A stretch of 64,000 nucleotides of DNA. It comes from Serripes groenlandicus. Taxonomy: Eukaryota; Mollusca; Bivalvia; Cardiida; Cardiidae. Below the pieces are notes generated by a model. It was not told where the DNA came from. It worked only from the letters and a program-made list of their open reading frames with translations, and ran no database searches. Of the stretch, positions 43,590 to 55,076 are shown one piece after another. The stretch's first letter is position 1. Every line of letters starts with the position of its first letter. The position numbers were made by a program, and so were the translations under genes. The stretch lies in the NCBI GenBank assembly GCA_031761405.1, contig JASEVX010000005.1, positions 8,520,616 through 8,584,615 on the forward strand, given 5' to 3'.

Positions 43590-44785
43590 TATGTGACCTT
43601 GACCTTCCATGTACAGACCTGGGTCTTCATTTGACACGCTATTTGATCATGGTGTACATGTGCACTCAGTTGCTTGAGAATCCTATGATGCATGGTTGAG
43701 ATGTAGGCCTGACAAGGTACAGTCCTATCAAACATGTCTCATTTCGACTTTTGACCTGTGAGTGTGACATTGACCTTTGAGGTACAGGCCTGTGTCTTGT
43801 GTGCAACATGTCAACTCAGCATGATGAACATGTGCGCCCAGTAACTTGGGAATTCTATGATGCATGGTTTCTCACTTCGACCTTTGACCGCTAAGTGTGA
43901 ACTTGACCTTTGAGGTACAGGCCTGTGTCTTGTGTGCCACATGTCACCTCATCATGGTGAACATGTGTGCCCAGTAACTTGGGAATCCTATGATGCATAG
44001 TTGAGATGTAGGCCTGACAAGGTACAGTCCTATCAAACATTTCTCATTTCGACTTTTTACCTGTGAATGCGACCTTGACCTTTGAGGTACAGGCCTGTGT
44101 CTTGTGTGCAAGATGTCAACTCAACATGATGAACATGTGTGCCCAGTAACTTGGGAATTCTATGATGCATGGTTTCTCATTTCGACGTTTGAACGCTAAG
44201 TGTGAACTTGACCTTTGAGGTACAGGCCTGTGTCTTGTGTGTCACATGTCACCTTATCATGGTGAACATGTGGGCCAAGTAACTTGTGAATCCTGTGATG
44301 CATGGTTGGGATGTGAGCCGGACAAGGTACAGTCTTATCAAACAGTACTCATTTTGACCTTTTACCTCTAAAAAAAGTGTCACCTTGACCTTTACTGGGT
44401 CTTGTGCGCGACACGCCACCTAATTATGTTGAACATGTGTGCCTAGTAACCTAGTAATCCTTTGATACATGGTTGAGAGGCGGGCCGGACAAGGTACAGT
44501 CCTATCAAACAATACTCATTTTGACCTTTGACCTCTTAGTATGACTTTGATATTTGAGGTACAGGCCTGGGTCTTAAGCGCAACACGCCGCCTCATCATG
44601 GTGAACGTTTGTGCCAAGTTGGAAATCCTATGAGGGATGGTTAAGATGAGGGCCGGACAAGATTAGATGGGACTTACGTACTGACGCACTGACAGACTGA
44701 CACACTGACATACTGACAGACAAACAGAATGGACCAAACTTATAGTCCCTAAACCGGTCCCTGACCGGTAGGGGACTAACAAGCT
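43590..44785 (+). mobile_element. Family D array element
   Basis: Units carry GACCTTTGAGGTACAGGCCT, CATGTGTGCCCAGTAACTTG, TATGATGCATGGTTGAGATG and GGTACAGTCCTATCAAAC; unit length varies (about 130-170 bp). A GACAGACTGACACACTGACA microsatellite follows, then CTTATAGTCCCTAAACC and ACCGGTCCCTGACCGGTAGG plus GGACT as the hairpin end. The inverted copy at 53024-53830 shares this end. The outer left boundary is not clear. Confidence 0.8.
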
Positions 44786-45539
44786 GAATTGTACTGTAAC
44801 TAAGAAATTCTTAGTATAATAAGTGGAAATCCATCGTAATGGTTTTTCAATTCTCAGATAGCACAACGAATTTCAAGTAATTAAATTCTCAAGCTCAACA
44901 AACGTAGCGCCATTTAAAGTATTAACCTCTGATAACTTGTAATAATGTAGAATCAGGCAAGTACATGCACATGTCTTCTAGGGATTATTCGGATTGAGCA
45001 GTGCAAAGGCCCGTTTAGTGTTGTTAAAGCTTCAGGTCAGAGAGTGAATAATACAGAAGAGTCACATGTCCAGGAATTGGGGTTTAGCATAAGGAGGAGG
45101 TCAAAGGTCATTGTTTTAAATATATATACATTGACAGGTACTACAGTATTCAGTGGTGGATTATGTTGTGGATTCATAACAGCAGAGAAGTACTTTTCAC
45201 TATTAAAGATAAAGTCAAAAGCGTTTTTTTGGGATATGGGCGTTTCGCCACTATCCCATACTCAGGCTGTTTTGGAAAAGTCGGATTACGGCTGCAACCA
45301 AAGTCCACATAATTGAATTCCTACGCCAAAATCGAGTTTTGATTGGTTATAATCTGCCTTTTCAACGATTTCATTGGTTCGACCGAATCACGAAAAACCC
45401 TCCGCTTGCATTAATTAATGAGACAAAATAGTTCCAACGCGTGAAACACACTCTGAACTATGATTGACCTCAATGTCAGTGGTGTGCTGTGACCCCATTA
45501 GTTTACAACAGTCGACTTATATAGAAAAATGTGCAAATC
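44786..45539. other. No feature recognised
   Basis: A 90-codon frame at 45044-45316 has no recognisable motif. No repeat family seen. Confidence 0.4.
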
Positions 45540-46280
45540 ACTGTAAATAAAATTATTGAAAGGAGTTGAAACCATTGTGGCAAAAGTAGAAATTGCCTAC
45601 GATAAGAAATTTCTCCTTTTGTCACAATGTTTTCGATTGTCGTCTGCTGCACATCTGTAAGCGGAAAATGGTTACATCCTCCCCGTGGAAGCGGATCCCT
45701 TTCCGTGATACTATAACAGTTCGAATATTGAAAATATTGTTGAAAATGGAGCTATTGCTGACAATGAGCAATTCCTTTTCACACAATGCTTTCAAACACG
45801 TTTCAAATTAATTCTTTTCATATTTAAACGTTTTACTATGGACATTCTTTTACTCGACACATTTTAAATAACATGCTAGAGATGAATGATAACGAGCAAT
45901 GTTGCCTTACATCAAGGGGAAAAATATATAGTTGAGACCTTTGTGGAAAAAGAGGAAATAAGTCACGATAAACAATTTTGCAGCCATCTGCTGCACATGC
46001 GTCAACAAGCGACTGTAAGCGGGAAAGGGTTGCACCGTTTCCGTTATAGCTACTTAGTTACATATGAATGTTGAAAGTGTATTTGCAAACGGAGCAATTG
46101 CTGACAATGAGCAATTCCTCCTTTCCAAACAATGCTTTGAAACATGAATCAATTTTTTTCTATAATCTAGATAACGTAAACATTTGTCTACAGTTATTAT
46201 TTTAACCGTTGCTCCTTTTAGACACATTTGACTCACCTTAAGAGATGAATGATAATCAGCAAGTTTGTCTTTTTCTACAA
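45540..46280. repeat. Tandem duplication of family A-derived sequence, about 360-bp step
   Basis: Unit 1 (about 45545-45910) and unit 2 (about 45911-46280) share, in order, TTGTGGCAAAAGTAGAAATT or its variant, GTCTGCTGCACATCTGTAAG-type sequence, GCGGGAAAGGGTTGCA-type sequence, ATTGCTGACAATGAGCAATT, CACAATGCTTTCAAACA-type sequence and GAGATGAATGATAACGAGCA-type sequence. The GTCTGCTGCA and TTTTGTCACAATGTTTTC pieces show that each unit includes decayed family A copies. Confidence 0.75.
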
Positions 46281-46337
46281 TGTTTTAATCACTATTCAAA
46301 ATAGGAAATAGAAATCAAATCTACAAATTAGAGTTAA

Positions 46338-46549
46338 GTTAACGGCTTTTTTTATAACATTTCCTCAGTAATACCGCGGCGGCCAGTTCACCTACAAATG
46401 TATTTCCTGGTTTTCTCACACCAGTACTCCACACAATAATCTTCCCAAGCAACTGGCTTCTTTTCCGCATAGACTTAGCACATTGGTGAAAGACGAATGA
46501 CGCATGTCGCATTGACTTTTGTCAAACGTCGGAAAGAAATTTGGCCGAA
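46338..46549 (-). mobile_element. SINE, head truncated
   Basis: TTAACGGCTTTTTTTATAAC and ACCGCGGCGGCCAGTTCACC (3' domain), TTTCCTGGTTTTCTCACACC, CAAGCAACTGGCTTCTTTTC and GTCGGAAAGAAATTTGGCCG. It stops before box B. Confidence 0.85.
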
Positions 46550-47539
46550 AATGTCAACATACACACGAGTTATAACCGCAAGGTCATTATTTTTGGTAGA
46601 CTTGCGCATGCGCAGAGGCTGCCATAGTCATAGTGAGTTTGAAGTCACGTGATGTATATGCCCTTCACCACCAACAATTAAGTGCAATTTTTGGTTTGAC
46701 TAATTTACGAATGCTCACAAAAGCAAACATAGAGTAACGAAAAAAATTCTGATTATTCAAGCTTATAATAGAAAATAACAAGTCTTGTAAGTGTAAATAT
46801 CATATTTAAAGTGTACACAATTATTTAGATATCACTACGCCAATATAGCACTGCACCCTTTGTAAATTGTAACCCTTTTTTCCCTCTCGGCAGAGATGTA
46901 AACATCCACTCGCCCGCTAGCATAAGCGAGTGGAATGAAGGATCGGCTAGTACGAAATTCTAGGCGCTAGTCCATACATATTCGTTCATGTCCTTATTCA
47001 TAAAGATAGTATGCATTGCTAAGCCTTTTCTTTCTCTTTCTCTCAGTCCATCTATTCCTTCGACAACGATTAACATTGACTTTTGCATTTTGGATAGGTG
47101 CTTTCGACAAGGTCCGCGTCTAAAGAAACAAATTTCATCAAATGATTTGAGCGCTTTAAATCACTTGTTTATAAAGCGTTTAGAATACTTTGATTATAAT
47201 AGGCAGAACGAATAACGAATAAATCTTGCAAGAAATCGATCATTTCTTTCGGCCAAAATCAGGTAAATGACCCGCGGATATTGGTTGTTACAACATAACT
47301 GATTCATCCTTTTATTCTAAATTTGTATTACACAGTTCAAAATTAGATTTTGACAGTTTGTTCGTTACGATTTTGACGCGATTCAAGATTTTGACGCGAT
47401 TATTTCGTTCATAGAGTTGATTACTAACAGATGACTAAGTTGATGATGGAAAGAACATTAACAAGTTAAGTTAAGCTAAAACATGCACAGGCAGGCGAGT
47501 GTTTCATTAGGATAAGTGCAACACTCAATTCCTAATCCT
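46550..47539. other. No gene; possible promoter-like motifs and a hairpin
   Basis: Contains the NRF1/E-box pair listed next and a hairpin CCACTCGC/GCGAGTGG at 46906-46933. GATTTTGACGCGATT is directly repeated near 47370-47403. The 75-codon frame at 46988-47215 has no recognisable motif. Confidence 0.35.
46603..46651. promoter_or_regulatory. NRF1-like palindrome plus E-box
   Basis: TGCGCATGCGCA (46603-46614) is a full match to the NRF1 palindrome, and CACGTG (46646-46651) is a USF/MYC-type E-box within TCACGTGA. Such pairs are common in animal promoters, but no transcript or start codon supports one here, and either motif can occur by chance. Confidence 0.3.
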
Positions 47540-47775
47540 GCTTGCCCTTTAACAAATCACAACCCACCCAACAATATAAAAACTGCAGCAGACGAATTAA
47601 AAAAAATCTGAGCAAAGATACAGAAAATCACATTTATTGGAAGTGTAATCATTGAATATAGTTGAAAGCATTGTTGCAAAAGGAGAAAGCTTGTTATGAG
47701 CAATTTCTTCTTCTGCATCAATGTTTTCAAAAGTCGTCGGCTGCAATTACGTATGCAAGTGGGAAAGGTTTAAAT
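47540..47775 (-). mobile_element. Family A, decayed
   Basis: AAAACTGCAGCAGACGAATT, ATTGTTGCAAAAGGAGAAAG, ATGAGCAATTTCTTCTTCTG, AAAAGTCGTCGGCTGCA and AAGTGGGAAAGGTTTAA in minus order. Confidence 0.75.
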
Positions 47776-47994
47776 AAGAAACACTTTTTCAAATGATAGT
47801 CAGTTGGCTATTCTAGTATATAATGTCCGTCTTAAATAATAATGACAAAACTTTCAAAAAACAAGAAAAAGATTTTTTACAATTTAATTGAAAACATATT
47901 TAATCAAAGTTGGGAAAGTTGTCCCTTTCCGTGCTTTTTTTATGAGAGTTCAAATCACAAGCAAAACTTATGGGACAGAGTTGACAAATAACAC

Positions 47995-48335
47995 ATTGAC
48001 ACAATTTCAGATTTAGGTTTTGTTTCTGTCAAACTGCTGAAGAAGACAACACTGAGACACACATTTTGATTAAAAGTTTATTTAAAAAAAGGAATAATTT
48101 TATTTATGATAAACAACATTACAATGATGGTGTAGAAAATACATGTCAACAATACATTTTTCAATTTGTACATTCATTGCACAGACCAAATCTTAGCAAG
48201 TTTGAAATTATGGACCTCTCAGCACATTTTTTTCTCAATTCATTACTTCTTGGCAGGATTTTACTGCTAAAATTTATGATTTTTTTTAATTTTTGGCCGG
48301 ATTGCTCTAGCAATTCACCCTACGACTTTTTGAGT
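47995..48335 (+). pseudogene. Possible LINE reverse-transcriptase tail, doubtful
   Basis: The frame through FRFCFCQTAEEDNTETHILI and the following 90 codons is open to a stop near 48337. The R-x-C-x-x-C-like start and E-D-x-x-T-E-x-H-x-L resemble the post-RT segment of LINEs, as at 24399-24650, but the expected C-P-x-Y is missing. It may be chance. Confidence 0.2.
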
Positions 48336-48397
48336 TAAGCGCCGCCCACCGCGTGCGTACATAACAACCGTCGTTATGTTAGACAAACAAACAAGAA

Positions 48398-48505
48398 ATG
48401 TCGGCGAAAGTGATATATCGTATTGATAACTACACGCACGTCCCACATGTATTTTCGCTATTATGGCAGTACCATTGCGTTCAAATCAAAACAGCAAGGC
48501 TTTAA
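48398..48505 (+). CDS. Possible short first exon or small ORF, 35 codons
   Basis: ATG with a purine at -3 (AAGAAATGTCG) starts MSAKVIYRIDNYTHVPHVFS and runs 35 codons to TAA. It lies just after a CpG-richer patch (48340-48375), like many first exons, and CAT followed by GTATTT inside it could act as a donor. No family is recognised. Confidence 0.25.
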   Translation: MSAKVIYRIDNYTHVPHVFSLLWQYHCVQIKTARL

Positions 48506-49695
48506 GTATTTAAGCGAAATGTATTTTCATGATGTTAGAAAGGTTATGGATGACAACATCGTAATATTACAACAGCGAAGTGTTACGGAGCCAGCATAGG
48601 TCGGAGAAACCGCATACTGTCAGTGTTGACATTTCCGTAGACAGAGTTTTGTTTGCGCTATGTTCTTGTCTAGCATGGTAAGAGAAAAATTATAAAATTC
48701 ATTATTAAATTCACTCGTTACTTTAAGTTTAGCATTATGATAGGAATGTTGAGTAAAACAGTCAAGTAAACCACACTATATCGACGATAAAATAACGTGT
48801 TACTATAAATAGCCTCTATCTATAGTATTATGATAAAAGAGACGGGTTTTTCACAACGCCTGAGGTTTAAATGTCTTCTTCTTATTCTTTTTTAAAATTA
48901 TGTCATACGATATGAGACGTAGGCAGATTGATGTATTTCTTTATATCTTGTATTCCCTTTTCTTTCTGTACATGCCTTTTTTTAAAAATGAAGCCTTACA
49001 ATCTCTCCTTTCCCTACACTGTTTTCAAATTTGCCCTATTATAAGGATGATTTCAAATTGTAACCAATCTGAAATTGAAATCAGGGGTTGTTTACATAGT
49101 ACTTCTATTTAACCCTTTACCTGATAAAGACATAATTTACAAAATAACAATCCTGTAGATAATGTTAAGATTTTAATTTAATAAAATGAATGGTACTTTT
49201 TCTTCTATTCACTTGGCATACTTTATTCAAATTGAATTGCTACACTGTCACAACACTGGTAGACAAAATAAAGGAAGCAGCAAGAATTTGACTGTTTCTC
49301 ATGCTTTATCATTAATGTATTCGGAATTGAATGCACCGATCCTTAAAAAGTTATTTTGATTACAGGTTAGGGGCTTCATATTCATGTGGTTGCTTTGATT
49401 CAAGCTATACACCAATGGCAGGCTGCTTATAGGGTTCACCAGTGTTCCAGCAAAACTGTGCAGTACCTCCTTATCCTAGCAATGGAATATTCCAAGAGGA
49501 CTCGTGATTCAGCTGGAACCAGTAATCCAGGTTGCATTTATCAACCCAAAACAAGACCAGAAAGAGAATAAATTGACCGACCGAAAATATAGATAAACAC
49601 GTATGCAGATACTGTTTAGAGGTAGCATCGTAGCATTCCATAGATGTTGATCGTTGAAAATAATGTTTGAAACATAATTCTTTGGCTGAGCCCTT
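48506..49695. other. No feature recognised
   Basis: A short family A trace, AACCCTTTACCTGATAAAGA, lies near 49111. The 49386-49571 frame has no recognisable motif. Confidence 0.35.
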
Positions 49696-49980
49696 TGGAG
49701 CCCCGGGTAGGTCAATCGGTAGCGACGCGGGGTGTCACGCTCATCCAAGGGTTGTGGGTTTGAACCCTGTCGGCCAACATTCTTTCCGACGTTTGACAAA
49801 AGTCACTGTGACAAGCGTCACTCACCGATGGGATAAGAGTCTGTGGAAAAGCAGCCAGTTGCTTGGAAAGTATGTTGTTTTGAGTACTGGTGTAAGGAAA
49901 CCGGGAAACATATGAGAAGATGAACTGATATGATATGACTGAAAAAGTGTTGAAAACTGCGTTTAAACCACAATCAATCA
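49696..49980 (+). mobile_element. tRNA-derived SINE, full length
   Basis: Head AGCCCCGGGTAGGTCAATCG, box B GGGTTTGAACCCTG (about 49756), GGCCAACATTCTTTCCGACG, AAAGCAGCCAGTTGCTTGG, TGAGTACTGGTGTAAGGAAA, and the 3' end TGATATGACTGAAAAAGTGT, GCGTTTAAACCACAATCAAT. ORFs on both strands here are SINE shadows. Confidence 0.9.
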
Positions 49981-50526
49981 ACTTTGGGAACCAAGCTTAA
50001 GGCATTTAAGCCTATGAATATCTGGATTAACCTGTGTATAACTTCATATTTATCTGGTTCTTAACGTTCACCATTTAGTCATAGAATGTCACAGGAAACT
50101 GTATCGGTAACCATTTTGATCCTTCAACATGGATGCAATTGTACACTTGTTAAAATTACTTCAAAGTTGGTTTGCCCTGAACCACTCATTTTAAGAATTC
50201 CTCCTTTTCCCAGAACATTTCAGTGAGGCTCTCCAAAAAAAACACCATTTAGCATCTCAGACAGGTGCAAACAGACTTCTTTGCATCGGATCTCACTCAG
50301 CATTGTTCGAAATTGGTCATAGAAGGTTCAAATTATGTAAATCTGTATCCAAGTGGGTGCACAGGCAAGTCATTTTCCACAGGTTTTACAGTATCTTGGG
50401 GGTAATATAGAGACAATATATTTTGAACACAATAATATATCCAAGTTAACAAATGTGTTTCTTTATGATTTTTTATTTCTCATATTATTTCAAAGCTGTA
50501 CTGAATTACATGTACACAATATTAAA
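49981..50526. other. No feature recognised
   Basis: No repeat family or coding signal seen. Confidence 0.4.
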
Positions 50527-50743
50527 CCTCTCCAACACTCTTCTTGATGCCTCTGCAGCAGATGACTTTTGGCAACATTATGGCAAAAGTAGAAATTGCT
50601 CATGATGAGTTGTTTATCCTTTTGCCACAGTGTTTTCAACTTGTTTTGCAGGACTTACACTTCCTGTTTTTAAGGTTTTACATATTTTTGCTCATAAGTT
50701 TTCATTTTTCTGGTGCAAACTAGTTGTATGTTGGAAAAGGTTA
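50527..50743 (+). mobile_element. Family A, diverged
   Basis: TTCTTGATGCCTCTGCAGCA, GATGACTTTTGGCAACATTA, GCAAAAGTAGAAATTGCTCA, CTTTTGCCACAGTGTTTTCA and GTATGTTGGAAAAGGTTAA. An ORF running from its centre outward is not a gene. Confidence 0.75.
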
Positions 50744-51399
50744 ATAATTTCAATATGTCTCAAAACGTTTTCTTCATTGCAAACATGTTTATACAAGTTG
50801 GTCAACAATTGTCAAACTGTTAATTTCATTTTGAAAAAGTCAAGATAAGACATCAGATTAATGGTTAATCTTTATCCATTGTTTTATTCTATGCTCTATC
50901 AAATTGGCCACTATTCTTCTGATGATGTTTTCAAATAAGGATGAGCATTATATTTGGTACATACTTTGAGAGCATTGTGGGAAAAGGAGAATGACAAATG
51001 AGATTCTTTCCTGATTATTCCTTATTCCTCTAACTTGCAATGAAAAATACAGGTGTTGTGCTTAGTTTCTGTGTAAAAGTCACATCTGTCAAGCTGACTC
51101 TGAAGATTGTGGTCTTGATTTCAGACAACCATATCCATTGGATCTACACCTGAAATAGATAAAGATTTATAATGTATGGGCAATTATGTTTTTTTTTAAC
51201 TACAGTGATCCAACCCATATCCTGTATGACCCTTTCCAATATACAATAAATCTGCATCAGATGACTTTAAAAATTACACATATAGGTCAGGTCATGGGTT
51301 TACCAACAATTAATTAAATATATGATTATTAACCATAATTTTCCCTATAAGTGACTGTGCAAAAAGTAAACAATGGAACAACAGAGGAAACTAGAGATT
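50744..51399. other. No gene; two weak family A traces
   Basis: AGCATTGTGGGAAAAGGAGA near 50972, and ACCCTTTCCAATATACAATA with TCTGCATCAGATGAC near 51229-51270, are family A fragments. Nothing else was recognised. Confidence 0.4.
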
Positions 51400-52952
51400 G
51401 CTTTTTTGAAAAAGCGCTCGTCTCCCCATTTGTGTGGTCGTAGGGGAGGAAAAGAAATGATGGAGATGAATTTTTTAGTTTTGGACTGGAGATGAAGCAA
51501 CAGTGACAATCCTCAGTTATTGAGCGGAAACCATTTTTCAGCTGAGGGTTACCATGACCTTGGTCTTTGACCTAGTGACCTCAAAATCAATAGGGGTCAT
51601 TTGCTGCTGGTGACCAACCTGCACATCAAGTATGAAGTTCCTGGGCCCACACAATCTTCATTATTAAGCGGAAACCATTTTTCAGCCAAAGGTCACCTTG
51701 ACCTTGACCTTTGACCTACTGACACCAAAATCAATAGGGGTCATCTACAGGTTAGGACCAAGCTGCACACCAAGTATGAAGTTCCTGAGTATAAGCGTTC
51801 TTGAGTTATTGAGACACATTATAAAACACATTTTTCAGCTGAAGGTTACCATGACCTTCGACATTTGACCTTGTGACCTCAAATTCAAACAAATTCAATA
51901 AAGGTCATTTATTGGTTAGGACCAACCTGCACACCAGGTATGAAGTTCCTCAACATAAGCATTCTTTAGTTATTGAGAGGAAACCATTTTTCAGCTGAAG
52001 ATTACCATGACCTTGACCTTTAAGCTAGTGACCTCAAAATCAATAGGGGTCATCTACTGGTGGTGACCAACCTGCACACCAAGTATTAACTTCCATAGCC
52101 AAAGCATTCTACAGTTATTAAGCAAAAACAATGTTTCAGCTCATTGTCACTGTGACCTTTCAGCTCAAGGTCACTGTGACCTTGACTTTGACCTCAAAAT
52201 TAATAGGGTCTTCTACTGGGCATGGCCAACCTGCATACCAAGTATGGAGTTCCTCTGCCCAAGCGTTCTTCAGTTATTGAGCGGAAACCCTTTTTTACCT
52301 CACAAGGTCACAATGACCTTGACCTTTGACCTTCTGACAGCAAAATCAATAGGAGTCATCTACTGGTCATGACCAACCTGCATACCAAGTATGAAGATCC
52401 TATGCCCAAGCGTTCTTCAGTTATTGAGTGGAAACAAGTGTGACGGATGTGACCTTGACCTTTGACCTAGTGACCTTATAATTAATAGGGGTCATTTGCT
52501 GGTGGTGACCAACCTGCACATCGAGTATGAAGTTCCTGGGCCCAAGCAAAAACTATTTATCAGCTCATTGTCACTGTGACCTTGACTTTGACCTCAAAAG
52601 CAATAGGGGTCTTCTACTAGGCATGGCCAACCTGCATACCAAGTATGGAGTTCCTCAGCCAAAGTGTTCTTTAGTTATTGAGCGGAAACCATTGTTTACC
52701 TCACAAGGTCACCATGACCTTGACCTTTGACCTTCTGTTATCAAAATCAATAGGGGTCAGCTACTGGTCATGACCAACCTGCATTCCAAGTATGAAGTTC
52801 CTACGCCCAAGCGTTCTTCAGTTATTGAGCGGAAACAAGTGTGACAGACGGAAGGACAGAAGGACGGACGGACGGATGGACGGAAGGACGGAAGGACGGA
52901 CGGAACGGGCAAAAACAATATGTCAACCCCATGTAATGGGGGAGACATAATT
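51400..52952 (+). mobile_element. Family C array element
   Basis: About ten units of roughly 150 bp. Each has CAGTTATTGAGCGGAAACCA, TTTTTCAGCT, GTGACCTTGACCTTTGACCT, AAAATCAATAGGGGTCAT, TGGTGACCAACCTGCA and CAAGTATGAAGTTCCT, starting near 51514, 51662, 51814, 51966, 52112, 52270, 52418, 52673 and 52820. A GAC-type microsatellite follows, then CCCCATGTAATGGGG (6-bp stem) and GAGACATAATT. The left end has the related CTCCCCATTTGTGTGG. ORFs inside are unit shadows. Confidence 0.85.
52851..52912. repeat. GGAC/GGAAGGAC microsatellite
   Basis: GACGGAAGGAC and GACGGACGGACGGATGGACG tracts after the last family C unit; families D, E, F and G have tracts of the same kind. Confidence 0.92.
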
Positions 52953-53023
52953 AAACCTCTCCTGTTGTTTCATTGTTTACTTATGCAATTCTTTGTATTT
53001 GGATGTAGTAAGAATGACATTAT

Positions 53024-53830
53024 TAGTTCCCTACCGATCGAAGATCAGTTTGGGGACTATAGGTTTGGTCGATTCCGTCTGTCTGTCCCACCTAACCTTG
53101 TCCGGCCCGCATCTTAACAATGCATTATAGGATTTGAAAGAAACTTGGCACAAACGATCACCATGATGAGGCGGCGTGTCGCGCAAGACCCAGGCATGTA
53201 CCTCAAATGTCAAGGTCACACATAAAGGTCAAAGGGTCAAAATGAGTACTGTTTGATAGGACTGTACCTTGTCTGGCCCACATTTCAACCATGCATCATA
53301 GTATTTTAAAGAAACTTGGCACAAACGTTCATCATGATGAGGTGGCGTGTCGCGCACAAGACCCAGGCATGTACATGAAATGTCAAGGTCACACTTAGAG
53401 GTCAAAGGTCAAAATGAGTACTGTTTGATAGGACTGTACCTTGTCTGGCTCACATCTCGACCATGCATCATAGGATTCCCAAGTTACTGGGCACACCTGT
53501 TCACCATGATGAGGTGACATGTGGCACACAAGACAGGCCTGTAACTAGAAGGTCCAGGTCACACTTACAGGTCAATTGTCGAAATGAGAAACCATGCATC
53601 ACAGAATACCCAAGTTACTTGGCACACATGTTCACCATGATGAGGTGACATGTGGCGTACAAGACAGGCCTGTAACTAGAAGGTCCAGGTCACACTTACA
53701 GGTCAAAGGTTGAAATGTGAAATGTTTGATAGGACTGCATCCAAAATGAATGTGGTGCATTGCTGTTCTTGTCAACAAAGGCACATACAATACACAATGT
53801 GCTGTTCTCGTCCGGTAGGGGACTTTTGTA
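53024..53830 (-). mobile_element. Family D array element, inverted copy
   Basis: From TTCCCTACCGATCGAAG at the left, through the CTGTCTGTC tract, AACCTTGTCCGGCCCGCATC, units with GAAACTTGGCACAAACG, CACCATGATGAGG and GGCATGTACCTCAAATGTCA, to CGTCCGGTAGGGGACTTTTG at the right. CCCTACCG and CGGTAGGGG are inverted ends. It starts only about 70 bp after family C. Confidence 0.82.
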
Positions 53831-53880
53831 TTGCTTGCAAAACAAAATAAACTTGTTTTAGTACATTTATTTGTATAAAT

Positions 53881-53945
53881 TTAACTCTTTCCCAAAAAAA
53901 TCAAATTTGCAGTATACAAAATTGAAAATCTCCTTTAGAAAAAGT
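53881..53945 (-). mobile_element. Family A, left fragment
   Basis: TAACTCTTTCCCAAAAAAAT, TTTGCAGTATACAAAATTGA and AAATCTCCTT in minus order. Confidence 0.45.
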
Positions 53946-53962
53946 CTTAAATCTAAATCTCC

Positions 53963-54141
53963 TTAACCCTTTCCCTCATATAGACACTTTCTGCAGCAGA
54001 CAGCTTTTTGAAAACATGGCGACAAAAGAATAAATTGCTCAAAACGAGTAATTCCTCCCTTTGTCACCATGTTTTCAACTCTATTCAATAATTGTTTTCA
54101 TTTAAAGGGATTTTCTGCGCTTTTGCCTAGACATTTTCTAA
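53963..54141 (+). mobile_element. Family A MITE, right end lost
   Basis: TTAACCCTTTCCCTCATATA, an internal loss of the GACGCC block, CTGCAGCAGACAGCTTTTTG, hairpin around AATTGCTCAAAACGAGTAAT, ACCATGTTTTCAACTC, then decay after TTTTGCCTAGACATTTTC. Confidence 0.85.
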
Positions 54142-54312
54142 ATAGTACACTCAGTCTATAATAAATGATAATTTATCTATGTAAATTTCCATACAAATAA
54201 GTTATTGACAAAATACCTGGAATGGTGCCTCAATTATGTTTGGCCCATGCTATCTAGAGTAATCTTAGAAATGTGGTATAAAAGCAATCCTAAATGCCTT
54301 AAATGATTATGT

Positions 54313-54787
54313 TATTAATAGTGTATAACTTATTTTATTAATTAAGCATTTTCTTCAATGGCATAGATTTTCATCTCAGATTAATTTTAAATCAACAATA
54401 CCATGAATGAACGAACATATATGTTTTATACTAGGAAATTATAAGAATATTAGAAACTGTGCTTTAATGTCTTTAAAAGGGCAACTTCTTTTTCCATAAT
54501 GTTTGGTTGCATGTATGGAGGAAATGTGATAATGCCCCTTGATTACATTTATTAATAGTGTATCTTATTTCATTAATTAAGCATTATCTTCAATGGCATA
54601 GATTTTCATCTCAGATGAATTTTAACTACCTTTGTAAAAAGGTAGTATCAACAATACCATGAAAGAACAAACATATATGTTTTATAGAAAATTATAAGAA
54701 TATTAAAATATGTGCTTTAATGTCTTTAAAAGGCAACTTCTTTTTCCACAATGTTTGGTTGCATGTATGGAGGAAATGTGATAATGC
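54313..54787. repeat. Tandem duplication, about 238-bp step, with a hairpin insertion
   Basis: Copy 1 (54313-54536) and copy 2 (54551-54787) share ATTAATTAAGCATT, TCTTCAATGGCATAGATTTT, AACAATACCATGAA, ATATATGTTTTATA and TTTGGTTGCATGTATGGAGG. Copy 2 has an extra 21 bp (54626-54646), CTACCTTTGTAAAAAGGTAG plus T, whose first 20 bases form a perfect 8-bp stem with a GTAA loop. Confidence 0.9.
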
Positions 54788-54895
54788 ATTACATGTACAT
54801 AATATAAGTTGAGTACCACCTATAAATAGTCTTTTTTTTGTACAATCCTGTTAACACAAACATAGTTAAAACCCCTCAAAATGTCATGTACCATT

Positions 54896-55076
54896 TTAAG
54901 GCTTTCCCTCTTGCAAGCTCATTTTGATGCATATTGAGCAGGTGACATTTGAAACTTTTTTCACAATGTTTTAAACTCTTAATGTATTCCTTGATAATAA
55001 TTTCATTTATATTTTACCCAAATTTTAGTTTCAATATCATCTGCTGCATATTTGCTGACTTGTGTGTGAAAGGGTT
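54896..55076 (+). mobile_element. Family A, decayed
   Basis: TAAGGCTTTCCCTCTTGCAA, TTTTTTCACAATGTTTTAAA, ATATCATCTGCTGCATATTT and TGTGTGTGAAAGGGTTAA in plus order. Confidence 0.65.

Noticed and set aside
45044..45316. 90-codon ORF
   Set aside because: No motif, no start-context or splice support, and length within chance expectation for 64 kb.
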